A DNA stretch of 64,000 nucleotides from Rubrivivax sp. (lineage in GTDB: Bacteria; Pseudomonadota; Gammaproteobacteria; Burkholderiales; Burkholderiaceae_C): contig JAIXRN010000069.1 in assembly GCA_027485165.1 (NCBI GenBank), positions 1-64,000 on the forward strand, written 5' to 3'. Shown here one piece after another: positions 1 through 9,277 of this stretch; positions within the stretch are counted from its first letter, which is position 1, and each line of letters opens with the position of its first letter. The notes beneath the pieces were generated by a model. The model did not search any database, was not told the DNA's origin, and saw nothing but the letters and a program-made list of their open reading frames with translations. Made by a program: the position numbers and the translations under genes.

Positions 1-255
1 CCCACCACCGGGCTGCACTTCCACGACATCCAGATGCTGCTGACGGTGCTGCACCAGCTGCGCAACGCCGGCAACACCATCGTCGTGATCGAGCACAACC
101 TGGACGTGATCAAGACCGCTGACTGGCTGATCGACATGGGGCCCGAAGGCGGCAGCGGCGGCGGGCGCGTGCTGGTGGCCGGCACGCCGGAAGACGTGGC
201 GGCGTTTGAGGGCAGTCACACGGGGCGCTTTCTGAAGCCGCTGCTACAGGTCTGA
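1..255 (+). CDS. uvrA: UvrABC excinuclease subunit A, C-terminal end (partial)
   Basis: The window opens inside this gene; 84 codons remain before the TGA stop. The reading frame starts at base 1 with PTTGLHFHD, the segment that follows the second ABC Walker B of UvrA, then [24 protein letters not shown], where the H-loop histidine of the ABC ATPase sits in IEHN. UvrA is the damage-recognition ATPase of nucleotide excision repair in the cytoplasm. The C-terminal GTPEDVAA segment is typical of the family. The last 12 bases overlap the end of the convergent diguanylate cyclase gene. Identity is clear; the rest of the gene lies outside the window. Confidence 0.95.
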   Translation, partial: PTTGLHFHDIQMLLTVLHQLRNAGNTIVVIEHNLDVIKTADWLIDMGPEGGSGGGRVLVAGTPEDVAAFEGSHTGRFLKPLLQV

Positions 256-2490
256 CACACCGGGCCCCGGCGCAAGGCCGGCGCCTTCGTCGCCATCTTC
301 CGCCCCCACGACGCGCCCGCGGCCTGCGGCCTTGGCCTCATACAGGCGCGAATCAGCCCTGGCCTGCAATTCTGCCCAGGCGGTTTCGGCCGGCACACCC
401 GGCACCGCGCCCAGCGCCAGCCCGACGCTGGCCCCCACCCGCAACGTGACGGCACCCAGCGGCACCGGTGCTGCCACGGCCTGCACGATCTTGTCGGCCA
501 CGGCGCCGGCATGGGCGATCTGGCGCACGCCCGCCAGCAGCAGCACGAATTCGTCGCCCCCCACGCGCGCCACTGCGTCGCTGGGCCGCACCAGGCGCTG
601 CAGGCGCTGGGCCACGGCTTGCAGCACCTGGTCGCCCACCGCATGGCCGTACTGGTCGTTCACAGGCTTGAAGTGGTCCAGGTCCACGCACAGCAGGGCC
701 AGGCCAGGCAGGTCGCCCTGCGCCAGCAGGCTGCTGAAGTGTTCGAACAGCCCGCGCCGGTTCAGCAGGCCGGTCAGCGGGTCGCGCTGCGCCAGCTGCA
801 GCAGGCGCACGGCTTCCTGGCGCTGGCGGGTCACGTCTTGCGCCATCGACAGGTAGCCGTCGATGCCGCCTTCGGGCGCGTGCAGGGGCACCAGGCTCAC
901 CAGCAGATGGCGCGGCCGGCCGGCGGCGTCGGTGCGCAGCGGGTCGTCGATCTCGAAGCTCACGGTCTCGCCGGCCTGCACGCGCTGCACCCAGGGCGCG
1001 CTGTGTGCGGCCATGGCCGCGCCCACCACGGCTTCCGTGCTGCAGCCCAGCACGGCGCTGCGCGGCTGCCCCACCCATTGCTCGAACGCGGTGTTGACGA
1101 AGCGGTAGCGGCCATCGGGTTCCATCACCGACACCACGGCCGGCAGAGCGTCCAGCACGGCGCGCAGAGTGCCGGTCTGGCGCTGCAGCAGGCGCTGCAG
1201 TTCATGGCGTTCGGTGATGTCCTGGAAAGCCCCCAGCAGGCGGCGCGGCTGGCCGTTTTCGAACTCGACTTCGCCTGCGGCGCGCACCCAGATCGCGCGC
1301 CCGTCGGCGGTGCAGAAGGGCAGCTCCAGGTCCCAGCCCTCGGCTTCCTGCATGCCGCGCTGCACCGCGGCTTCGATCTGCGCCCGCGCTTCGGGCGCGT
1401 AAAAGGCAATGGCGCTTTCCACCGTGGGCACGTAGTCCGGCCCCACACCGTGGATGCGGCGGGTTTCTTCAGACCAGCGCAGGGCCTGGGTCTGCAGGTC
1501 CAGTTCCCAGCCGCCCACGCCCGCCACGCGGCCGGTGCGCGCCAGGAAGGCCTGGCTGGCGCGCAGGGCCTGTTCGGCCTGCCGTTGGCCGGTGATGTCG
1601 CGCCCCACCGAATGCAGCAGCGGCGCGCCCTGGCCGTGGCGCTGCACGCGGTTGGTCCAGGCCACCCACAGTTCGCGCCCGTCGGCGGCCAGCATGCGGT
1701 TTTCGCTCTTCACGGCCTCGCCTTCCGACAGCACGGCGGCCATGCGCTGGCGCACGCTTTCGCGGTCGGCCGGGTCGATGTAGTCGTACAGGTTACTGCC
1801 CACCATGCGCGCCGGGGTAGTGCCGAAGTGCTGCGCATAGGCGGCGTTGACGAACACCAGGCTGCCGTCGGGGCGCGCCAGCGACACCAGTTCGTCCTGG
1901 TCTTCAACCAGGGCGCGATAGCGTGTCTCGCTTTCGGCCAGCGCCTGTTCGTAGCGCGTGCGCACCGCCAGGCTGCGCGTCACCAGGTCGCGGCGCATCA
2001 GCAGGGCCTGGGTGGCCAGGCGCGCCAGCTGCTGCAGCTGCAGGGCCTGTGCGGCGTCCAGCTTGCGCGGCGTGCGGTCGATCACGCACAGCGTGCCCAC
2101 ACGCGCGCCGTCGGGCAGCACCAGCGGCGCCCCGGCGTAAAAGCGGATCTGGGGCGCACCGGTCACCAGCGGGTTGTGGGCAAAGCGCGGGTCGGCGCTG
2201 GCGTCGGGCACCTCGAACAGCGTGTCGCCCTCTATCGCGTGGGCGCAGAAGGCGATGTCGCGCGGCGTCTCGTTCGGCCCCGGCAGGCCCAGATTGGCCT
2301 TGAACCACTGGCGTTCGGCGTCGACCAGGCTCAGCAGCGCCACCGGCACCTGGCAGATGTCGCTGGCCATGCGCGCCAAGTCGTCGAACAGGGGTTCCGG
2401 GGCGGTGTCCAGCACCAACAGGTCGCGCAGCGCCTGCAGGCGCAGAGCTTCTGTGTCGGGCCCGGTGGCGTTCAATTCAGCATGGCTCAC
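244..2490 (-). CDS. GAF/PAS-domain diguanylate cyclase
   Basis: 748 residues without an evident membrane segment. An N-terminal GAF-type region (about 20-165, with the IAFCAHAI segment common in such sensors) is followed by three PAS/PAC modules (roughly 185-300, 310-430, 435-565) and a GGDEF domain (about 575-730). The active-site motif GGDEF is intact near residue 645. Five residues upstream is RPSD, which fits the RxxD inhibitory site used for c-di-GMP product feedback. No EAL domain follows, so the protein should make c-di-GMP rather than degrade it. The start is supported by an AGGAT element 7 bases upstream. The ligand or redox signal sensed by the GAF and PAS domains cannot be read from sequence. 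It converges on uvrA with a 12-base overlap. Confidence 0.9.
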   Translation of the reverse strand: MSHAELNATGPDTEALRLQALRDLLVLDTAPEPLFDDLARMASDICQVPVALLSLVDAERQWFKANLGLPGPNETPRDIAFCAHAIEGDTLFEVPDASADPRFAHNPLVTGAPQIRFYAGAPLVLPDGARVGTLCVIDRTPRKLDAAQALQLQQLARLATQALLMRRDLVTRSLAVRTRYEQALAESETRYRALVEDQDELVSLARPDGSLVFVNAAYAQHFGTTPARMVGSNLYDYIDPADRESVRQRMAAVLSEGEAVKSENRMLAADGRELWVAWTNRVQRHGQGAPLLHSVGRDITGQRQAEQALRASQAFLARTGRVAGVGGWELDLQTQALRWSEETRRIHGVGPDYVPTVESAIAFYAPEARAQIEAAVQRGMQEAEGWDLELPFCTADGRAIWVRAAGEVEFENGQPRRLLGAFQDITERHELQRLLQRQTGTLRAVLDALPAVVSVMEPDGRYRFVNTAFEQWVGQPRSAVLGCSTEAVVGAAMAAHSAPWVQRVQAGETVSFEIDDPLRTDAAGRPRHLLVSLVPLHAPEGGIDGYLSMAQDVTRQRQEAVRLLQLAQRDPLTGLLNRRGLFEHFSSLLAQGDLPGLALLCVDLDHFKPVNDQYGHAVGDQVLQAVAQRLQRLVRPSDAVARVGGDEFVLLLAGVRQIAHAGAVADKIVQAVAAPVPLGAVTLRVGASVGLALGAVPGVPAETAWAELQARADSRLYEAKAAGRGRVVGAEDGDEGAGLAPGPGVSDL

Positions 2491-2540
2491 GGCAACATCC
2501 TAGACTCATCCACCGGCCTGCCCACTCTAGAGACCTGATC

Positions 2541-2840
2541 ATGATTCTGGAACTTGCTGACATCCGCATCCAGCCCGGCCGCCAGGCCGAATTCGAAGTT
2601 GCCATCCAGCACGGCATTGCCAGCGTCGTCAGCCGCGCCCAGGGCTTTCACGGTGCCAAGGTCAACCGCGGCATCGAAAGTCCTGAACGCTACGTGCTGC
2701 AGATCTTCTGGGCCACGCTGGAAGACCACACCGTGGGCTTCCGCGGCGGGCCGTTGTTTGCCGAATGGCGCGCCATCGTCGGCCCGTTCTTCGCCGCGCC
2801 GCCGGTGGTGGAGCATTTCGAACTGGTGAGCAAGCCCTGA
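2541..2840 (+). CDS. Antibiotic biosynthesis monooxygenase-fold (ABM) protein
   Basis: 99 residues, the usual size for a single ABM/dimeric alpha-beta barrel protein. Visible family features are the start ILELADIRIQPG, the centre GFHGAKVNRGIESPERYVLQ and the end FRGGPLFAEWR. Such proteins are dimers, and some oxidise quinol-like or heme substrates; the substrate here is unknown. A GAGAC element precedes the ATG. Its TGA overlaps the ATG of the following M20 peptidase (TGATG), so the two are probably translationally coupled. It is divergent from the diguanylate cyclase, with about 50 bases between the starts. Confidence 0.8.
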   Translation: MILELADIRIQPGRQAEFEVAIQHGIASVVSRAQGFHGAKVNRGIESPERYVLQIFWATLEDHTVGFRGGPLFAEWRAIVGPFFAAPPVVEHFELVSKP

Positions 2841-4333
2841 TGGACAGGGCCGGGGCCGCGGACGCAGCAGCGATGCCCACGCCGCGCCAGGCCGTGCTGG
2901 CCGCCGCCGCCGCGCACCTGGACAGCGGCAGCTTCGCGCGCGACCTGGCGCGCCGCGTGGCCTGGCCCACCGAAAGCCAGAACCCGGCCGCCGGCCCGGT
3001 GCTGCAGGCTTACCTGGACGACGAACTCGCCCCCACCCTGGCCGCCCTGGGCTTTGCCTGCCGCAGCCACGCCAACCCGGTGCCGGGCGGCGGGCCGTTG
3101 ATGATCGCGCGGCGCATCGAAGACGCCGCCCTGCCCACCGTGCTGATGTACGGCCACGGCGACGTGGTGCGCGGCCAGGACAAGGCCTGGACGCGCGGCC
3201 AGGGCCCCTGGCAGCTGGCCGCAGAAGGCCCGCGCCTGTACGGCCGCGGCACGGCCGACAACAAGGGGCAGCACAGCATCAACATCGCAGCCCTTGCGCA
3301 GGTGCTGGCCGCACGCCAGGCCGAAGGGCGCGGGCTGGGCTTCAACATCACCTGGCTGTTCGAGATGTCGGAAGAAACCGGTTCGCCCGGCCTGGCCGCG
3401 TTCTGCGCTGAACACCGCAGCGAACTGGCCGGCGACGTGCTGATCGCCAGCGACGGCCCACGCTACCGCAGCGACCGGGCCACCGTCTTCCTGGGCTCGC
3501 GCGGGATGGCCAACTTCACCCTCAGCCTGAACCTGCGCGAAGGTGCGCACCACAGTGGCAACTGGGGCGGCCTGCTGCGCAACCCGGGCGTGGTGCTGGC
3601 GCATGCCATCGCCTGCCTGGTGGACAGCCGCGGCGTCATCCAGGTGCCCGCGCTGCGCCCGCCACCGGTGCCGGCCAACGTGCGCGCGGCGCTGGCCGGC
3701 CTGCAGTTCGGCGGCGACCCGGGCGACCCGGCGGTGGACACCGACTGGGGCGAGCCCGGGCTGACACCCGCGGAACGCGTGATCGCCTGGAACACGCTGG
3801 AAGTGCTGGCCATGCGCACCGGCAACCCCGACTTCCCCGTCAACGCCATCCCGCCCACCGCACAGGCGCACCTGCACATGCGCTTCGTGCCCGGCACCGA
3901 CATCGCGCACCTGGCCAGCCACGTGCAGGCGCACCTGGCCGCGCACGGCATCACGGACGTGCAGGTGCAGGCCGGCGAGGTGATGGCCGCCACCCGGCTG
4001 GACCCGGGCAGCCCCTGGGTGCGCTGGTGCCTGGCATCGATCGAACACAGCACCGGCAGTGCGCCCGTGCTGCTGCCCAACCTGGGGGGCAGCCTGCCGA
4101 ACGACGTGTTCGCCGACATCCTGGGCCTGCCCACGGTGTGGGTGCCGCACAGCTACGCCGGCTGCTGCCAGCACGCCCCCGACGAACACCTGCTGGCCCC
4201 GGTGGCGCGCGAAGCGCTGCAGATCATGGCCGGCCTGTTCTGGGATCTGGGCGCGGGCAGCACGCCGGCCACCGCGGCCACTGCGACCATTTCCGACACC
4301 CCAGCTTCAAGCCCTGCCACCCATGCTGACTAG
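2840..4333 (+). CDS. M20 family metallopeptidase
   Basis: 497 residues from the ATG that overlaps the preceding stop codon. The di-zinc M20 signature is complete: GHGDVV (His and catalytic Asp), GRGTADNKG (bridging Asp), EETGS (catalytic Glu and metal Glu) and a C-terminal HAPDE histidine region after GGSLPNDVF. M20 enzymes hydrolyse dipeptides, N-acyl amino acids or related amides. The long form with an inserted dimerisation lid resembles carnosinase/ArgE-DapE-like acylases, but the substrate cannot be assigned. No signal peptide is seen, so it is probably cytoplasmic. It overlaps the following TerB-like gene by 11 bases. An internal ATG at 2873 is an alternative start. Confidence 0.85.
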   Translation: MDRAGAADAAAMPTPRQAVLAAAAAHLDSGSFARDLARRVAWPTESQNPAAGPVLQAYLDDELAPTLAALGFACRSHANPVPGGGPLMIARRIEDAALPTVLMYGHGDVVRGQDKAWTRGQGPWQLAAEGPRLYGRGTADNKGQHSINIAALAQVLAARQAEGRGLGFNITWLFEMSEETGSPGLAAFCAEHRSELAGDVLIASDGPRYRSDRATVFLGSRGMANFTLSLNLREGAHHSGNWGGLLRNPGVVLAHAIACLVDSRGVIQVPALRPPPVPANVRAALAGLQFGGDPGDPAVDTDWGEPGLTPAERVIAWNTLEVLAMRTGNPDFPVNAIPPTAQAHLHMRFVPGTDIAHLASHVQAHLAAHGITDVQVQAGEVMAATRLDPGSPWVRWCLASIEHSTGSAPVLLPNLGGSLPNDVFADILGLPTVWVPHSYAGCCQHAPDEHLLAPVAREALQIMAGLFWDLGAGSTPATAATATISDTPASSPATHAD

Positions 4334-4802
4334 CCTGAAAGACCTGTTCGACCGCCTGCTGCCACCCGCCGGCGCTGCGGCTGCCGGCCCGTACGGCAGC
4401 AGCGACCCCACGCACCGCCTGCAGCTGGCCACCGCCGTGCTGCTGGTGGAAGTGATGCGGGCCGACGCCAGCCTGGGCGCGGCCGAACGCACGTCTGTGC
4501 TGGCGGCGCTGAAACGCAAGTTCGACCTGCCCGACGACGAAGGGGCCCAGCTGCTGGCCCTGGCCGAGACCACGGCCCAGCAGGCCACCGACTTCCACGC
4601 CTTCACGTCGGCGCTGAACGACCGGCTGAGCTTCGAAGACAAGGTGCGCATGGTCGAAGCGATGTGGGCCGTGGCCTATGCCGACGGTGAACTGGCGGCA
4701 CACGAACAGCATGTGCTGTGGCGCGTGTCGGACCTGCTGCACGTGCCGCACGGCGCCTACATCAACGCCAAGCTGCGGGCCAAGGCGGCGGCGGGGCTGT
4801 AG
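4323..4802 (+). CDS. TerB-like tellurite-resistance family protein
   Basis: 159 residues. The region from about residue 35 to the end matches the all-helical TerB fold: a first repeat with VEVMRADASLGAAER, and a second with MWAVAYADGELAAHEQ. The acidic DG/DA positions are those that bind metal in TerB proteins. The ATG lies inside the 3' end of the M20 peptidase gene (11-base overlap), which implies co-translation. Stand-alone TerB proteins are common in Proteobacteria and are not by themselves evidence of tellurite resistance. The 135 bases downstream, before the M13 peptidase gene, hold no gene that I can see. Confidence 0.75.
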   Translation: MLTSLKDLFDRLLPPAGAAAAGPYGSSDPTHRLQLATAVLLVEVMRADASLGAAERTSVLAALKRKFDLPDDEGAQLLALAETTAQQATDFHAFTSALNDRLSFEDKVRMVEAMWAVAYADGELAAHEQHVLWRVSDLLHVPHGAYINAKLRAKAAAGL

Positions 4803-4937
4803 GGCCGCCAGCGGCGCCAGCGGGACGGGGGGGGGTGAGCAGGGCCCGGCGCCGGTCCTGCGGCTGCAGCCGAATGCGTTTTATGGCTTGTGGCCGATGC
4901 GCAGGCTCGTCACAGTGAAGGCCACGAAGGAGAGCCC

Positions 4938-7025
4938 ATGAAGCAGATCGCCGCCGCCGTCGTCCTGTGCCTGTCGGGTTCCCTGACGCTCGCCGGCCCG
5001 CCCATGGCCGACGTGATCCACCGGCCCGCCAAGCCCAGCGCCCATGCGCCCGCCCAGGCGATCGGCTTTTCCATCAGCCACATGGACCGCAGCGTGGACC
5101 CGCGCCAGGACTTCTACGCCTATGCCAACGGCAACTGGCTGAAACGGCTGAAGATCCCCGATGCCGAGTCCGACATCGGCGGTTTTTCGCTGCTGGGCGC
5201 CAACCTGGATGGCCAGCTGCAGCGGCTGGCGGTGCAGGCCAGCCAGGGCACAGCGCCCAAGGGCAGCCCGTCGCAGCAGGTGGGCGACTTCTACCGCGCC
5301 GCGCTGGACCTGCGGCAACGCGACGCCGCCGGCCTGCAGCCGCTGCAGGCCGACCTGGACGCGGCCGCGCGTGCCAGCGGGCCGGCCGACCTGGCCCGGC
5401 TGTCGGTGCGGCTGCAGGCCAGCACCGGCAGCTCGCCGCTGTTCAACCTGCTGGTGGTGCCCGACTTCCAGGACAGCCGCCGTACGCAGCTGTCCCTGCA
5501 GTTTGGCGACCTGCAGCTGCAGCAGGACCAGTACCGCGACCCGGCCAGCCAGAACGTCCGCGACCTGTACGTCGGCTACATCTCCCGCCTGCACCAGCAG
5601 CTGGGCGATGCACCCGAAGTCGCGGCCGCCAAGGCGCGCACCATCCTGGCCATGGAAGCCGAGCTGGCAGCGAAGCGCTTGAAGCCGCTGCAGCTGTACG
5701 AACCATCGCTGATCTACAACCTGCTGTCGGTGGACGAGGCGCAGGCCCTCATCCCCGCGCTCGACTTGCGCGCGATGGCGGCGGAAGCCGGGCTGACGCT
5801 GCCCGCCCGGGTGCAGGTGTACGACATCGGCGCGGCCAAGGCGACGCAGCAGCTGCTGGCCAGCCGGCCTGCGCAGGACGTGCAGACGCTGCTGCGCTGG
5901 TGGGTGCTGGCGCTGAACGCCGACGGGCTGGGCCAGCCGTGGTTCCAGTTGAGCCAGGACTACCAGCGCCAGCGCGACGGCCTGGCCACATCGCTGCCGC
6001 TGGAGCGGCAGGCGGTGCAGACGCTGACGATGCAGCTGTACCACCCGATGTCGCAGTTGTACGTGCAGCAGTACTACACCGACACCACACGCCGCGAGAT
6101 CACGCAGATGGTGGGCCATATCAAGGCCGAGTTCGAACAGCGCCTGAAGACCAACCCGTGGCTGGATGCGCCGACCCGCGCCGCTGCGCTGGCCAAGCTG
6201 GCCAAGATCGACATCCAGGTCGGCTACCCGCAGCGCTGGATCGACTTCAGCGGCGTGGACATCCGCGCCGACGACCACCTGGGCAACAACCATCGCCTGG
6301 CTGCGTTCCGGCTGCAGCGCAACCTGGCCACGGTCGGCCAGCCGGCGGTGCGCGAACGCTTCGCCGAGGTGGGCCACACCACGCCGACGTCCGTCAACGC
6401 GGCTTACGACCCGCAGCTCAATGGCATCGACATCACCGCCGCCATCTCGCAGCCGCCGTTCTACACGCCCGGCGCCGACCCGGTGGTGAACTACTGCACC
6501 ATGGGCGCGGTGGTCGGCCACGAGCTGACGCACGGCTTCGACAACTTCGGTGGCAAGTTCGACGCCGAGGGCAACGTGCGGGACTGGTGGACACCTGAGG
6601 CCAGGGCCGAATTCAAGAAGCGCAACGACCTGCTGGTGGCGCAGTTCAACCAGTTCCAGCTGCTGCCCGGCCTGAAGGTGGACGGGGCGCTGACGCTGGG
6701 CGAAAACACCGCCGACCTGGGCGGCATCACGATGGCGCATGCGGCGCTCCACCGGGCTTTGAAGGAGAAGTTCAAGGGCAAGCCGCAGCCCCAGGTTGAC
6801 GGCTTGAGCACCGACCAGCGCTGCTTCGTCGCGTGGTCGCAGCTGTGGATCTACAAGGCCCGCGAAGAACTGATCCGCGTGCGGGCCACAACCGACTACC
6901 ACGCCAACAGCGTGGTACGGGGTTACGCGCCGCTGATGAACCTGGACGCCTTCCACAAGGCCTTCGGTACCCGCCCGGGCGATGCCATGTGGCGCCAGCC
7001 GGCGGACCGGGTTCGCATCTGGTGA
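4938..7025 (+). CDS. M13 (neprilysin/PepO-like) zinc metallopeptidase, exported
   Basis: 695 residues from an ATG preceded by AAGGAGAG. Residues 1-20 form a signal peptide (MKQIAAAVVLCLSGSLTLAG), so the enzyme is periplasmic or secreted. The N-terminal M13 domain begins with MDRSVDPRQDFYAYANGNW. The catalytic zinc motif is GHELTHGFD (HExxH), and the third ligand is in GENTADLGG. The protein ends in a tryptophan (VRIW), as is usual in M13. M13 peptidases cleave oligopeptides on the N-terminal side of hydrophobic residues. It appears monocistronic; the downstream gene is on the opposite strand, with a 30-base gap. Confidence 0.93.
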   Translation: MKQIAAAVVLCLSGSLTLAGPPMADVIHRPAKPSAHAPAQAIGFSISHMDRSVDPRQDFYAYANGNWLKRLKIPDAESDIGGFSLLGANLDGQLQRLAVQASQGTAPKGSPSQQVGDFYRAALDLRQRDAAGLQPLQADLDAAARASGPADLARLSVRLQASTGSSPLFNLLVVPDFQDSRRTQLSLQFGDLQLQQDQYRDPASQNVRDLYVGYISRLHQQLGDAPEVAAAKARTILAMEAELAAKRLKPLQLYEPSLIYNLLSVDEAQALIPALDLRAMAAEAGLTLPARVQVYDIGAAKATQQLLASRPAQDVQTLLRWWVLALNADGLGQPWFQLSQDYQRQRDGLATSLPLERQAVQTLTMQLYHPMSQLYVQQYYTDTTRREITQMVGHIKAEFEQRLKTNPWLDAPTRAAALAKLAKIDIQVGYPQRWIDFSGVDIRADDHLGNNHRLAAFRLQRNLATVGQPAVRERFAEVGHTTPTSVNAAYDPQLNGIDITAAISQPPFYTPGADPVVNYCTMGAVVGHELTHGFDNFGGKFDAEGNVRDWWTPEARAEFKKRNDLLVAQFNQFQLLPGLKVDGALTLGENTADLGGITMAHAALHRALKEKFKGKPQPQVDGLSTDQRCFVAWSQLWIYKAREELIRVRATTDYHANSVVRGYAPLMNLDAFHKAFGTRPGDAMWRQPADRVRIW

Positions 7026-7055
7026 CTAGCCACGGGCCGCAGCCTGACGGGGCGA

Positions 7056-7592
7056 TCAAGCCCGTGCGGTGCCGCCGGCCAAGGCCCCTGCCGGCTTGCG
7101 CCAGTGGCGCAGCAGGTACACGAAGACCAGCGTGTGGGTGGCCAGCAGCAGGGGCACCCAGAAGGCCGGAATCCAGTAAGCGGCCCCCAGGTAAGGGGCC
7201 GACTGGTGGATGACGGCCATCGCGATGGCATTCAACAGGTCGGCCGTGCCGAACAGGTTGAACACCCAGACCCAGGTGCGTGCCGACGCAGCGCCCGTGC
7301 GCACGGCGCGCAGCGCGATGACGGCCAACACGGCCGCGGCCAGGTCGCCCCACGCGGCCGGTACCGCGAACGCGGCTGGCATGCCGGGCTTGGTGGCGCC
7401 TTCGAACAGGAACATCAGCCCCAGCTCACGCCCGGCGTGCAGCAGCAGGATGGGCGTGAGCAAGGTCACGGGCGACAGCGTGGCCAGCCGCGGCCAGACG
7501 TAGATGCGCAGCGCGGTCAGGAAGATGGCGTAGCCGAGCAGCAAGTTGATGGGCAGGATGGGGTTGACGGGCAGGGCGGACAGGATGCTCAT
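7056..7592 (-). CDS. Small polytopic membrane protein
   Basis: 178 residues with four or five hydrophobic segments: near residues 12-32, 40-62, 72-95, 105-130 and 140-162. Short charged loops separate them, and the C-terminal tail is basic and glycine/alanine rich. I do not recognise a named family. A GAAGG element lies 9 bases upstream of the ATG. It follows the DUF2141-type gene by 12 bases on the same strand, so the two are probably one transcript. That pairing of a periplasmic DUF2141 protein with a small membrane protein suggests an envelope role, but this is inference only. Confidence 0.7.
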   Translation of the reverse strand: MSILSALPVNPILPINLLLGYAIFLTALRIYVWPRLATLSPVTLLTPILLLHAGRELGLMFLFEGATKPGMPAAFAVPAAWGDLAAAVLAVIALRAVRTGAASARTWVWVFNLFGTADLLNAIAMAVIHQSAPYLGAAYWIPAFWVPLLLATHTLVFVYLLRHWRKPAGALAGGTARA

Positions 7593-7604
7593 GGACGCGC
7601 GCCT

Positions 7605-8084
7605 TCAGCGTTGCAAGCGCAGTTCGATGCGCAGGGTGTCGGTGGCGGCCAGCGTGAACGCGGCCTCGGAAAATCGTGGCGCCCGCAAAGTGGGCCGCAC
7701 GTTGTTCGACACCGCCCAGGGCTCGATGGGCAGGCCCACGAAGTTGCGGTCGGTCTGGCCGTTGCCGTTCAGGTCGTGGGCGGCCGACACGGCGTACTCG
7801 CCGGCGGGGAGGTCGCGGAACACGCATTGCATCGCCCCGGGCCTGGCCGGGTTGCGCACACGGGTGGCGGCTTCCTGGGCCAATGGGAATTGCCCGGCCG
7901 CGCTGCGGCTGAACAGCGCGCAGCCCAGGCTGCCCTCGGCACTGGCGACACCCAGCACGTCGACCGTCAGGTCGGCAGCATGGGCGCTGGGCCCCAGGCT
8001 GAGGGCGCACCACCCGCATGCGGCGGCCAGGGCCGACAGGTGCCACCTGCGTGTGGGGGTGGGCTTGCTTTGGCTGTGCAGCAT
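7605..8084 (-). CDS. DUF2141-type exported protein
   Basis: 159 residues from the ATG at 8084, which has a GAAAGG element 10 bases upstream. A signal peptide ends near AHAADL (about residue 38). The mature part has the DUF2141 pattern: LTVDVLGVASAEGSLGCALFS at the start, a central FRDLPAGEYAVSAAHDLNGNG segment with an EF-like NGNGQTD, and an acidic/aromatic end. Family members are small periplasmic or outer-surface proteins of unknown biochemistry. The open frame extends upstream to 8213, but that extension lacks a ribosome site and would bury the signal peptide. It is divergent from the LysR regulator gene across 158 bases, which may share a promoter region. Confidence 0.8.
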   Translation of the reverse strand: MLHSQSKPTPTRRWHLSALAAACGWCALSLGPSAHAADLTVDVLGVASAEGSLGCALFSRSAAGQFPLAQEAATRVRNPARPGAMQCVFRDLPAGEYAVSAAHDLNGNGQTDRNFVGLPIEPWAVSNNVRPTLRAPRFSEAAFTLAATDTLRIELRLQR

Positions 8085-8242
8085 GGGTTTGCGCCTTTCT
8101 GAAGCGGCTGTTGCGGGGCCGGTGCAGCCCATGCCAGGCACTCTAGGCAGCCCGCCGCACGCCCACAACGCCGATGGCGGCTGGAACTGAACCAACATCA
8201 GGTTAAGAATCAAGGCTTTCAGCAGACGACAAGGGTGGGTGC

Positions 8243-9277
8243 ATGGAAAGCTTGCGCGGCATGGTCAGCTTCGTGCAGACTGCGCGCTCGGGCAGCTTCG
8301 TGAAAGCGGCCGAGGTGTTGGGCGTGTCGTCGGTGGCAGTCAGCCGCAACGTGGCGCGACTGGAGGCACAGCTGAAGGTGCGCCTGTTCGCGCGTACGAC
8401 GCGGCACCTGTCGCTGACCGCCGAAGGCGCGGCCCTGCTGGCGCGTTGCGAAGCCCCGCTGGAACAGCTGGACGCGGCCTTCCGGGGTTCGCGTGACGCC
8501 GCAGGCGAGCCCGAAGGCGTGGTGCGTGTGACGGCGGTGTCCCCCTTCGTGCGCGCTTACCTCGCGCCCAGCCTGGGGGCCTTTCATGCGCAGTACCCGA
8601 AGGTGGAACTTGACATCGAATGCTCGGAACAGGTCACCGACCTGGTGGCCGGCCGCTTCGACGTGGGCATCCGCGTGGGGCCGATGCAGGACGCGGCTTT
8701 CGTGGCCAGGCCGCTGGGCCCGCTGCAATTGGTGCTGTGCGCTTCCCCCAGCTTCCTGGCCCGCGGGCCCCTGCCCGAAGCGGCCGAACTGGCGCGCCTG
8801 CACGGCCTGGGCTTGAAGCGCGGCGGCGACCACCAGGCCGCGCCCTGGCGCCTGCAGAACGGCGCAGGCCATGAGGTGCTGCCGCTGGGCGGCCCTTTGC
8901 GCTGCAACGACTTCCTGACCCTGACCGCCGCCTGCGCAGCCGGTCTGGGCGTGGCCCAGGTGCCCATCGTCATGGCACTGCCCTTCCTGCGCGACGGCAC
9001 GCTGCAGATGGTGTGGCCCGAGCGCGCGCCCCAGGGGCTGCACCTGTTCCTGCACTACCCCGACCGCCAGTTGCCCGCGCGGGTGCGGGTGTTCGTGGAC
9101 TTCGTGATCCAGGCCAACCAGGCCCACCCGGACTTGGCGGTGACGCCCGTGCAGTGGGGTCGCGGCGACCACCCCGACGGCCTGGCGCCAGAGCTGCGGC
9201 CCAAAGCAAGTTCCAACGGCCCCGTCAGGTCTACCGACGGGGCAGCCCGTCTCAAGCCCCTGGCAACGAGAGCCTGA
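8243..9277 (+). CDS. LysR-family transcriptional regulator
   Basis: 344 residues. An N-terminal winged helix (residues 5-65: GSFVKAAEVLGVSSVAVSRNVARLE) is followed by a LysR substrate-binding domain (about 90-300) with the typical VELDIECSEQVTDLVAGRFDVGIRVG and ACAAGLGVAQVPI segments. LysR proteins usually regulate a divergent neighbour, which here would be the DUF2141/membrane pair. The C-terminal 40 residues are basic and low complexity and may be dispensable. The gene ends with a 26-base overlap of the convergent histidine kinase gene. The effector is unknown. Confidence 0.9.
   Translation: MESLRGMVSFVQTARSGSFVKAAEVLGVSSVAVSRNVARLEAQLKVRLFARTTRHLSLTAEGAALLARCEAPLEQLDAAFRGSRDAAGEPEGVVRVTAVSPFVRAYLAPSLGAFHAQYPKVELDIECSEQVTDLVAGRFDVGIRVGPMQDAAFVARPLGPLQLVLCASPSFLARGPLPEAAELARLHGLGLKRGGDHQAAPWRLQNGAGHEVLPLGGPLRCNDFLTLTAACAAGLGVAQVPIVMALPFLRDGTLQMVWPERAPQGLHLFLHYPDRQLPARVRVFVDFVIQANQAHPDLAVTPVQWGRGDHPDGLAPELRPKASSNGPVRSTDGAARLKPLATRA

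Noticed and set aside
511..2538. Long open frame antisense to the diguanylate cyclase gene
   Set aside because: It is histidine/glutamine/alanine rich with no recognisable domain, as expected for the complement of a high-GC gene; the opposite strand has full GAF/PAS/GGDEF motifs. Similar antisense frames over the M13, hsdR, ntrY, rsmB and sox genes were rejected for the same reason.
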